A stretch of 6,771 nucleotides of DNA from Candidatus Kuenenbacteria bacterium GW2011_GWA2_42_15 (GTDB taxonomy: Bacteria > Patescibacteriota > Patescibacteriia > UBA2196 > GWA2-42-15), in NCBI GenBank assembly GCA_000998185.1, contig LCCW01000061.1, positions 1 to 6,771 on the forward strand. The letters are read 5' to 3'. The notes below the pieces were generated by a model. It did no database searches and was not told the DNA's origin. It saw only the letters and a list, made by a program, of their open reading frames with translations. The first letter of the stretch is position 1; the number at the start of each line of letters is the position of its first letter. The translations under genes and the position numbers were made by a program. Positions 1 through 5,405 of the stretch are shown here, piece by piece.

Positions 1-17
1 ATAAAACAATATAGCAA

Positions 18-71
18 TTCTCTTAGTTCGCTTAATTTACTTACCTCGCTTAACTCGCTGAACTTGCTTTC
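18..71. repeat. Degenerate 9-bp tandem repeat downstream of htpX
   Basis: About six 9-bp units stand next to each other just past the htpX stop codon. They start at 18, 27, 36, 45, 54 and 63 and read TTCTCTTAG, TTCGCTTAA, TTTACTTAC, CTCGCTTAA, CTCGCTGAA and CTTGCTTTC. On the minus strand, the direction of htpX transcription, the better units read TTAAGCGAG or TTCAGCGAG. The units are imperfect, so this is a decayed or diverging array. No hairpin typical of a terminator is visible here, and nothing recognisable lies in 1 to 17. Confidence 0.6.
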
Positions 72-72
72 C

Positions 73-972
73 TCACGCCATTTTCCTCAATTCCCTTATC
101 CTTTCTTCAATTGGCGGGTGCGTGGAAAACAGATTTTTAAATCCATGCGCGGCTTTGGTCCCAAACGGACTGGCGATATAAAGATGCGCCGTGGCCGCGT
201 TTGCCCGCGCCAACGGACTGGGATTCGCGGATATTTTTTCCAAAGCCCGAGCCAGGCCTTCTGGATAGCGGGTCAAAAGCGCGCCTGAAGCGTCAGCCAG
301 GAATTCTCTTTTTCTGGAAATCGCCAGCTTGATTAATTCCGCGATAATCGGGGAGAGGACGATTAATACAATTCCGATGATCATGAGAATCGCTCCGATT
401 TGCCCGCCACCGCGATCGTTTGCTGATCCTCGTCTGCCCCATCTGAAGCGTAAAAAATAGTTGCTCAAAATCGCGATCGCCCCGACCAGCACCACCACGA
501 TCGTCATCAGCCGGCTGTCGTAATTCTTTATATGCGACAGTTCGTGGCTGACCACGCCTTCCAACTCTTCATTTTCCAGTCCGTCAATTATGCCCTGGGT
601 CAAGGCGATTGAGCCGTGATTCGGATCTCTACCCGTGGCAAACGCGTTCATCGCCCTGTCCGGTATGATGTAAATCTTTGGCAATGGCACGCCGGCCGTA
701 ACGCACAGATTTTCTACCAGCCGGTAAACATACGGATTATCGTTTTTTTCAATCGGCCCGTTTGCCCCGGCCACTGACAAAGCGATTTTATCTCCGGAAA
801 AATAGCTCACCAAAGTCATTATACCCGAGATTATTGCCGCGAAAAATAGCGGACTATAGCCGTATTCCGGATAAATCCGTCCGATCACCCAACCAATGAA
901 AATTATAAACACGACAAAAATAACGATAAGCAGCAGGGTTTTCCTTCGGTTGGCATCTATCTGGCTATACAT
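73..972 (-). CDS. htpX: HtpX-family membrane zinc metalloprotease
   Basis: This encodes a 299-residue M48B endopeptidase of the cytoplasmic membrane. The family degrades damaged or misfolded membrane proteins. The zinc site is visible as HELSH at residues 143-147, with the third ligand glutamate expected in KREFLADA (E223). Four hydrophobic segments lie near 11-31, 41-58, 155-175 and 192-215, and the N-terminus MYSQIDANRRKT is typical of HtpX. The conserved NAFATG and the C-terminal FSTHPPIEERI stretch are also present, so the protein looks complete. I chose ATG at 972; an in-frame TTG at 993 would add seven residues encoded inside the A/T-rich repeat tract and is less likely. No Shine-Dalgarno sequence is seen. 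It lies 68 nt downstream of lemA on the same strand, so co-transcription is likely. Confidence 0.95.
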   Translation of the reverse strand: MYSQIDANRRKTLLLIVIFVVFIIFIGWVIGRIYPEYGYSPLFFAAIISGIMTLVSYFSGDKIALSVAGANGPIEKNDNPYVYRLVENLCVTAGVPLPKIYIIPDRAMNAFATGRDPNHGSIALTQGIIDGLENEELEGVVSHELSHIKNYDSRLMTIVVVLVGAIAILSNYFLRFRWGRRGSANDRGGGQIGAILMIIGIVLIVLSPIIAELIKLAISRKREFLADASGALLTRYPEGLARALEKISANPSPLARANAATAHLYIASPFGTKAAHGFKNLFSTHPPIEERIRELRKMA

Positions 973-983
973 ACAAATAAAAT

Positions 984-1040
984 CAAAATGCAAAAGTCAA
1001 AAAGCAAACTGACAATTCAAAATTCAAAATTAAAAATTTA
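984..1040. repeat. 7-bp-period A/T-rich tract between lemA and htpX
   Basis: Eight consecutive 7-bp units follow the pattern CAAAANN on the plus strand: CAAAATG, CAAAAGT, CAAAAAG, CAAACTG, ACAATTC, AAAATTC, AAAATTA, AAAATTT. They fill nearly the whole gap between the lemA stop and the htpX start. On the transcribed (minus) strand the unit reads NNTTTTG. Short periodic A/T-rich spacers of this sort are, from memory, common in CPR genomes. The tract may set mRNA openness ahead of htpX, but no function is shown. Confidence 0.6.
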
Positions 1041-1592
1041 TTAGAATTTAACGGAAATATTTTCTTTTTCTGCCGTCTCCGCTTCAAAAAATTCATACTT
1101 GCCGAATTTCAGCATTCCAGCCACGGTGTTATTTGGGAAGGTTTGAATCTTCGTGTTGAAGTCGCGCACATTGCCGTTATAAAATCTTCTGGACGCCTGG
1201 ATCTTATTTTCCGTGTCCGAGAGCTCATCCTGCAGTTTGGCGAAATTTTCCGAGGCCTTAAGCTGTGGATAATTTTCCGTTACCGCAAACAGGCTTTTCA
1301 GGGTTTCGCTCAAAGCGTTTTCCGTCTTGCCTTTTTCTTCCATGCTCTTGGCACTCATTGCCGCCGCTCGCGCCCTGGTTACATTTTCAAATAATTCCCG
1401 TTCATGGGTCGCGTAGCCCTTGACCGTCTCCACTAAATTCGGTATAAGGTCGTGTCTTCTTTTGAGTTGCACATCAATGTCGGACCAGGCTTCATCAGTG
1501 CGGTTTTTCAGCCTAATTAGACCGTTATAAACGCCGATTAGCCATAAAATACCGACGACGATGATAGCCAATATTACATACAATGTGGTCAT
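1041..1592 (-). CDS. lemA: LemA family membrane protein
   Basis: This encodes a 183-residue LemA protein. The family has one N-terminal transmembrane helix and a soluble helical-bundle domain; its molecular role is poorly defined. Here the helix covers about residues 4-22 (start MTTLYVILAI). It is followed by the family core LKNRTDEAWSDIDVQLKRR, then HDLIPNLVETVKGYATHE and RARAAA. The C-terminal VRDFNTKIQTFPNN and AGMLKF segments are also present, so the protein is complete. I chose ATG at 1592. An in-frame ATG at 1640 would add 16 polar residues ahead of the membrane helix, and the purine-rich AAGAAAAGAGAAAAT just before 1592 favours the shorter form. The lemA-htpX order is a recurrent pairing, and a shared mRNA is likely, driven from the promoter at 1680-1708. 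Confidence 0.94.
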   Translation of the reverse strand: MTTLYVILAIIVVGILWLIGVYNGLIRLKNRTDEAWSDIDVQLKRRHDLIPNLVETVKGYATHERELFENVTRARAAAMSAKSMEEKGKTENALSETLKSLFAVTENYPQLKASENFAKLQDELSDTENKIQASRRFYNGNVRDFNTKIQTFPNNTVAGMLKFGKYEFFEAETAEKENISVKF

Positions 1593-1676
1593 ATTTTCTC
1601 TTTTCTTGACCAGCGAGTTCTGCAAAAACGCGCTAGCCAAGTCAATTATTCATAAAAATTTTTTTACCCGGCTACT

Positions 1677-1682
1677 TATAAT
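1677..1682 (+). promoter_or_regulatory. Candidate -10 box (TATAAT) for the pil operon
   Basis: A perfect TATAAT lies 41 bp upstream of the proposed pilM start at 1724. A start site near 1689 would leave a leader of about 35 nt. No convincing -35 lies 16 to 18 bp upstream (the region is A-rich), and there is no extended TG motif. The box overlaps the lemA -10 on the other strand at 1680-1682, so polymerase could probably occupy only one of the two at a time. Confidence 0.4.
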
Positions 1683-1708
1683 GTATCGCCTTTGGGCGCG
1701 CAAGTCAA
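1680..1708 (-). promoter_or_regulatory. Candidate sigma70-type promoter for lemA-htpX
   Basis: Read on the minus strand, TTGACT (1708 to 1703) is followed by a 17-bp spacer and TACATT (1685 to 1680). These match the consensus -35 at five of six positions and the -10 at four of six, with ideal spacing. Transcription would begin near 1673, leaving a leader of about 80 nt before lemA. A second TTGACT at 1645 to 1640 belongs to a 9-bp direct repeat CAAGTCAAT (1638-1646 and 1701-1709), but has only a weak -10 (CAGAAC). Confidence 0.5.
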
Positions 1709-1723
1709 TCTTCTTTCTTATTC

Positions 1724-2920
1724 ATTTTTTCCGCTAAGAAAAGCTATTTAGGTGTTGATTTGGGCACCTCATCCGTCAAAATAGTAGAACTGCAGGATAA
1801 GTCAGGCCGCGCCATCCTTCTTAATTATGGCTATGTTGAGCAGCCGACTGATATTATTCGCTCGTCTTCGCGCGAGATGGAAGATCAAATCGTCAGTATT
1901 ATCAAGGATATCTACAAAAAAAGTCGTCTATCTTCAAAAAGGGTCGTGGCCGCTCTGCCCAGCTTCTCTGTTTTTAGCTCTGTCATCAGCCTGCCCAATA
2001 TGAATAAAAAAGATTTGGCCAAGGCTGTGCAATGGGAAGCTAAAAAGTTTATTCCTCTTCCGTTGGAAGAGATGACCCTAGATTGGAAAATCGTACCCGA
2101 GAAAGCACCAATCAAACCAATTGTGGTCAAAGGCAAAACACTCGCGTCCGAAAAGCCGGCGGGTAATGTCGGTGCGCCCGATACTGGTCCGAGCGAGAGC
2201 GAGACCGGTCAATCTTTTTTCAATAAATTTTTAAATCGGTCCAAGTACAAATCAGCGGCTTCAGCCGGTGTTGCGTTAAAAAATAATCTCAAGGTGCTCC
2301 TGACCGCCGCTCCGAAAAAGATTGTTGAACGTTACATCAGAATCTTTCGCGCCGCTGAATTGGAGCTGGTCAGCCTGGAAACCGAAGCTTTCGCCCTGGA
2401 AAGAGCCTTGGCCGGCAATGACCCGACCCCGATTATGATTATTGACATCGGCGCCGTCTCCGCCAATATTTCAATTTCCGAAAATAACATTCCGATTCTA
2501 ACCAGAAGCATTGATGTGGGCGGCGCCAGCATCACCAAAGCCATTATGACCAGCCTTAAGGTTGACATTGAAAGAGCCGAACAGTTTAAAAGAGACATTG
2601 GGTTTTCCGCTGTTGGTCCCGGTGGTTTGCCGGATACCGTTAAATCAGCCATCAGCCCAATTATTAATGAAATAAAATATTCCATAGACATCTATTTGGC
2701 GCAAAATCCGGCGCAAAATAAAATAGAAAAAATCATTTTGACCGGCGGTAGCGCTTTTCTGCCGGAGTTGGTGAATTATTTGTCAAAATTATTGGACATG
2801 AAAGTCGTTATCGGCGATCCGTGGGACAGGGTTGTTTATCCCCTGGAACTAAAGCCGGTGTTGTCCGAGCTTGGCCCGCGTCTAGCCGTCGCCGTCGGTT
2901 TGGCCATGAGGGAGATATAA
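1724..2920 (+). CDS. pilM: Type IV pilus assembly protein PilM
   Basis: This is a cytoplasmic actin-like ATP-binding protein that docks to the N-terminal tail of PilN and links the inner-membrane pilus platform to the motor. From the chosen start it has 398 residues. Phosphate-1 motif YLGVDLGTSSVKIVEL is at about 8-23, phosphate-2 IIDIGAVSANISI at about 239-251, and the adenosine-binding ILTGGSAFLP at about 338-347. A polar, low-complexity insertion at about 123-189 separates DWKIV from KVLLTAAPK and makes the protein longer than the usual 350 or so. The frame is open from 1682 but has no ATG, GTG or TTG before TTG at 1760, which falls inside the DLGTSS motif and would remove the first beta strand. 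ATT at 1724 gives a normal PilM N-terminus (FSAKKSYLGVD). It is the first gene of the plus-strand operon. Confidence 0.92.
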   Translation: MFSAKKSYLGVDLGTSSVKIVELQDKSGRAILLNYGYVEQPTDIIRSSSREMEDQIVSIIKDIYKKSRLSSKRVVAALPSFSVFSSVISLPNMNKKDLAKAVQWEAKKFIPLPLEEMTLDWKIVPEKAPIKPIVVKGKTLASEKPAGNVGAPDTGPSESETGQSFFNKFLNRSKYKSAASAGVALKNNLKVLLTAAPKKIVERYIRIFRAAELELVSLETEAFALERALAGNDPTPIMIIDIGAVSANISISENNIPILTRSIDVGGASITKAIMTSLKVDIERAEQFKRDIGFSAVGPGGLPDTVKSAISPIINEIKYSIDIYLAQNPAQNKIEKIILTGGSAFLPELVNYLSKLLDMKVVIGDPWDRVVYPLELKPVLSELGPRLAVAVGLAMREI

Positions 2921-2942
2921 ACTAAATTTTTATTTAATCTAT

Positions 2943-4028
2943 ATGTTTGACAATCCCGGCCGCTATCAACCAAAAGACAATAATGAGAAAGGGGATCGCG
3001 GCATTAATCTTTTACCAAAAGAAATGCAGAAAACGGCGGCGCGCGCCGATTATTTGGGGTACAATACGGAACGGAAAGATAAAATCAAAATTGATCCCAA
3101 AGCTCTTCATTTGCCGCCAAAAGAACAGTTTAAAAAAGTGGAGGAGTCTTTACCCAAGAAAATAGCTTCAAAAAGCGGTAAAATTACCGCTAGCCGCCCT
3201 GCCATTTGGCGCAAGCTGGTTTCCCTTTTCCATAGCGCCGGTAAAAAAGAAAGCTCGCCGGCGATTTTAGCCGTTAACGCGGTAGCGCCGCCCTTGCCAA
3301 AAATTAATCTTGCCGAACAGCCAAAAGCAGTAGTCAAAAATAATATTATTCCCAAAGAAAATTTTGTTGAATCCGCCAGCCGCCCAAAGCCCATCATTCC
3401 AGCCAAAGAAAAAAACCCTCTTTTTGAGACCAGGGAGCCGTCGGCAGAAGCAGTCAACGATAATCTGGAAGTGAATCTTTTGCCGCAGATAAAAAAGCGG
3501 TTTACTGACCACCAAATCATTTTGAGTTACGGATTTATTCTGCTTATTGGTTTGCTCATTCTCTTTTCACCTTATATTTTTTACCGGAGTAAAAATAAAA
3601 GCTACCGCGCCGATAACGAGTTTGTTAGCCGCCAGCTAGAGCTGATTGACGCCAAGACCAAAGATATGCAGACTCAAATTAAAGACTATGGCGCGCTTGC
3701 CTGGCAACTGGCAAGCCTGAGCGATGTTTTAAAAAATCATGTTTATTGGAGCCGGTTTTTCCCCATCTTAGAAAACCACACAGTCGGCAATGTTTATTTT
3801 ACTTCCCTTGAAGTCACGGAAAAAAGCAAAATCACGGTGGCAGGTCTGGCGCTGGATCTCCGTTCCGCCGCCGAAGAGCTGGTGGTTATGAAAAGCAGCC
3901 AAACATACTTCAATATCAAGCTAGAGTCCCTTTCTTTTGTTGAACCCAAAAATCAAGGCGATCCGACGGTTTCTTTTTCTTTAAGTTTTGAGATACCCCA
4001 AAGCTTAATTGCCGCCGTAGAACAGTAA
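2943..4028 (+). CDS. pilN: PilN-like pilus assembly protein with long cytoplasmic tail
   Basis: This encodes a 361-residue bitopic inner-membrane protein of the PilM-PilN-PilO platform. A cytoplasmic tail of about 190 residues precedes one transmembrane helix (about 192-214, ILSYGFILLIGLLILFSPYI). A likely coiled coil (about 220-262) and a ferredoxin-like domain (about 268-355) follow. Typical PilN is about 180 to 200 residues with a short tail, so the extension is notable. The PilM-binding motif appears twice: RGINLLPKEM at 19-28 and EVNLLPQIKK at 176-185. A weaker look-alike, KINLAEQP, sits at 120-127. The linker between them is rich in Lys, Pro and Ala and is probably disordered. ATG at 2943 lies 22 nt after pilM in an A/T-rich spacer without a Shine-Dalgarno sequence. 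The assignment rests on architecture, motif and position. Confidence 0.85.
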   Translation: MFDNPGRYQPKDNNEKGDRGINLLPKEMQKTAARADYLGYNTERKDKIKIDPKALHLPPKEQFKKVEESLPKKIASKSGKITASRPAIWRKLVSLFHSAGKKESSPAILAVNAVAPPLPKINLAEQPKAVVKNNIIPKENFVESASRPKPIIPAKEKNPLFETREPSAEAVNDNLEVNLLPQIKKRFTDHQIILSYGFILLIGLLILFSPYIFYRSKNKSYRADNEFVSRQLELIDAKTKDMQTQIKDYGALAWQLASLSDVLKNHVYWSRFFPILENHTVGNVYFTSLEVTEKSKITVAGLALDLRSAAEELVVMKSSQTYFNIKLESLSFVEPKNQGDPTVSFSLSFEIPQSLIAAVEQ

Positions 4029-4057
4029 TTGACGCTTATTTTTTTATTTTGAAAAAT

Positions 4058-4681
4058 ATGACCATGTCTCCTGCTGAATCAAAAAAACAACAATCTTTTT
4101 TCATCGTCTACTTTAAGGTTTTAGTCGTGGTCTTATTTTTAACCCTTTTAGTCCCGGGTTATCTATTGCTCATCAAGCCTGAACGGAGCGTCTATCAACA
4201 AAATAAAGCTTTATTCGCGGAGAACGAAAGGGATCTCACTCAAAAAAATGCTCGTCTTTTGGAATACAAAAAAGTCCTAATGAGTTATAAAAATATCAGC
4301 CCTGACGATCAAGAAAAGATTGCCGAGGTGTTGCCTTATGATCCCAGCGAGGCCAATCTTTATGTTAATTTTTCTAGTCTGGCTGAAGCCGTTGGCGCCC
4401 AAGTGGAGGGTATCAGTGTCCAGTTGGGCGAAGGTTCGGCTGGCCAACGAAGCGAAGAGGAGCTCATCCAAGAAAAATCAGCTTCAGCCGGTCAGGCAAC
4501 CAACGGTCAGTTAAAAACCGCGCTGGCTAATTTTGAACTTTCCGGCATCAGTTATACAAAAACGAAAGAGTTGTTGAATCTCATTGAAAACAATCTTAGG
4601 ATTTTAGATGTTAAATCTTTTAAATTCGCCCCGGCTGAAGGGAATTTGAGTTTAGTAATGCAAGTTTATTATCTTAAATAA
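4058..4681 (+). CDS. pilO: PilO-like pilus assembly protein
   Basis: This encodes a 207-residue bitopic membrane protein expected to pair with PilN through periplasmic-type coiled coils and ferredoxin-like domains. A short polar N-terminus precedes a transmembrane helix at about 18-39 (VYFKVLVVVLFLTLLVPGYL). A helical, Glu/Lys/Gln-rich coiled-coil stretch follows at about 44-80, and a C-terminal alpha/beta domain ends in LRILDVKSFKF and LSLVMQVYYLK. That ending, with a final beta strand, is typical of the PilO fold. A Ser/Glu/Gln-rich loop at about 124-150 interrupts the domain. I chose ATG at 4058; TTG at 4049 would add three residues, and ATG at 4064 would remove two. The gene starts 29 nt after pilN, with no Shine-Dalgarno sequence. 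Sequence identity in this family is low, so the call depends on topology and place. Confidence 0.85.
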   Translation: MTMSPAESKKQQSFFIVYFKVLVVVLFLTLLVPGYLLLIKPERSVYQQNKALFAENERDLTQKNARLLEYKKVLMSYKNISPDDQEKIAEVLPYDPSEANLYVNFSSLAEAVGAQVEGISVQLGEGSAGQRSEEELIQEKSASAGQATNGQLKTALANFELSGISYTKTKELLNLIENNLRILDVKSFKFAPAEGNLSLVMQVYYLK

Positions 4682-4697
4682 TCAATTCGGCCGCGCT

Positions 4698-4713
4698 ATT
4701 TAGTCTGCTAAAT
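4698..4713 (+). repeat. Small inverted repeat upstream of the PilP-like gene
   Basis: ATTTAG and CTAAAT form a perfect 6-bp stem around a TCTG loop, ending 10 nt before the ATG at 4724. Only two of the six pairs are not A-T or next to one, so the hairpin would be weak. It could affect translation of the small gene, or be chance. It has no U-tract and is not a terminator. Confidence 0.3.
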
Positions 4714-4723
4714 CCGTTCAAAT

Positions 4724-5041
4724 ATGCTTACTGTCAAACAAGGCATTCCCAAGAAAAAATTATTAACTTATCTTGCCGTCATCGGCCTGATGATTGTTGG
4801 CAATGCCATCATTTATTTGCGCAATTCCAGATCCAGCTCTTTAAATATTGAGACTATTGACAGCCTTATTGCTGAGCCCTCCGCCGACATTACCGTTCCC
4901 AAAATCGGAGATGAAAAGTCGGTTCTGGAAAATAATCTTTTTTATGCCTTAAAAAAGATTGGTGATTGGCCGGTGGTGCCCAAAAATGTTGGCAAGGCCG
5001 ACCCGTTTGCTCCGTTCTTCGCGCCCGAGCAGTCCCCATAA
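4724..5041 (+). CDS. Small single-pass membrane protein, PilP/GspC-like
   Basis: This is a 105-residue protein of no family I can name with certainty. It has a basic N-terminus (KQGIPKKK), one transmembrane helix at about 13-31 (LTYLAVIGLMIVGNAIIYL) and an Asp/Glu/Ser-rich linker. A short conserved-looking end follows: ENNLFYALKKIGDWPVVP, then NVGKADPFAPFF at 88-99. PilP and GspC proteins carry a comparable R/K-x-D/N-P-F-x-P segment just after their flexible linker. Lying directly after pilMNO, this protein could therefore supply the PilP-type connection. It lacks a lipobox and the beta-sandwich domain of true PilP, so equivalence is an inference. ATG at 4724 is 42 nt after pilO, and the stop is 23 nt before pilB. 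Confidence 0.75.
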   Translation: MLTVKQGIPKKKLLTYLAVIGLMIVGNAIIYLRNSRSSSLNIETIDSLIAEPSADITVPKIGDEKSVLENNLFYALKKIGDWPVVPKNVGKADPFAPFFAPEQSP

Positions 5042-5064
5042 TTTCCTTTTATCCATCTTCTTTT

Positions 5065-5250
5065 ATGAAAAAAACATCAGAACTAAAAGACAAAATTTTG
5101 GACTATTTTTTGGCCCACGGACAATTAACGGCCGCCGAGGCCAGTCAGCTTCGTCTGGAAGTTGATTTCGTTAAATTGGAACAAGCGCTGGTAAAGGCCC
5201 AAAATCTCACCGAGGAGGATATCACCAAAGCCAAAGCGGTTATAAGGTAG
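5065..5250 (+). pseudogene. pilB: pilB 5' fragment: N-terminal domain, ended by a frame change
   Basis: The ORF gives 61 residues starting MKKTSELKDKILDYF and ending ALVKAQNLTEEDITKAKAVI before an early TAG. This helical pattern with an 'LTEEDI' turn is what the start of a PilB/GspE N-terminal (MshEN-type) domain looks like. In intact proteins it continues into the 'P-x-V/I-D-L ... LIPEE-x-A-R-x-Y' stretch. That stretch is absent here: the next recognisable PilB sequence, GYKVALVDPLNLKA, lies in another frame beginning at 5238. The fragment begins 23 nt after the PilP-like gene, as an intact pilB would. It could be translated alone as a small domain, but a broken pilB or a local assembly error is more likely. 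Confidence 0.75.
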
Positions 5251-5405
5251 CCTTAGTTGACCCTTTAAACCTTAAAGCCAGGGAAGCGTCTGATTTTATC
5301 GCCCGCGGCAAGAATTATCGCATTGATTATTATATCGCTTCAGCTAGCAGCTTTCACAAAATTTTACAACAATATGGCAGTCTGAAAACAGAGGTAACAG
5401 AAGCT
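5238..5405 (+). pseudogene. pilB: pilB middle segment, out of frame with its 5' fragment
   Basis: These 56 codons are open and continuous with the ATPase frame downstream, but lack any ATG, GTG or TTG start. The translation begins GYKVALVDPLNLKAREASDF, continues through YRIDYYIASASSFHKILQQY and reaches the helix before the ATPase core. This is the second half of a PilB N-domain, where a 'VAMVDP'-like strand and a 'YIAS' strand are usual. It sits in the -1 frame relative to 5065-5250. About 30 to 40 residues of the expected N-domain are missing between the two parts. So a frame shift alone does not repair the gene; a deletion not divisible by three would explain it. Confidence 0.7.

Noticed and set aside
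64..288. Plus-strand open frame of 74 codons
   Set aside because: It lies opposite the C-terminal part of htpX and encodes nothing recognisable; it is an antisense shadow.
1143..1394. Plus-strand open frame of 83 codons inside lemA
   Set aside because: It is antisense to a well-conserved lemA and shows no family motif or plausible start context.
1654..1666. AAAAATTTTTTT tract as a terminator
   Set aside because: There is no G/C-rich stem and it sits in a divergent promoter region, where no transcript should end.
1681..1737. 18-codon ORF starting at ATG 1681 as a pilM leader peptide or true pilM start
   Set aside because: The ATG overlaps the TATAAT box, so it would be upstream of the expected transcript start, and it is out of frame with pilM unless one T of the 1725-1730 run is spurious.
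3107..3520. Minus-strand open frames opposite pilN
   Set aside because: The lack of stops follows from the codon composition of the low-complexity pilN tail; the translations look random and lie opposite a supported gene.
5236..5250. Programmed -1 ribosomal frameshift in pilB
   Set aside because: There is no X-XXY-YYZ slippery heptamer around GTT ATA AGG TAG and no clear downstream stem. A shift would still leave the central N-domain stretch missing.
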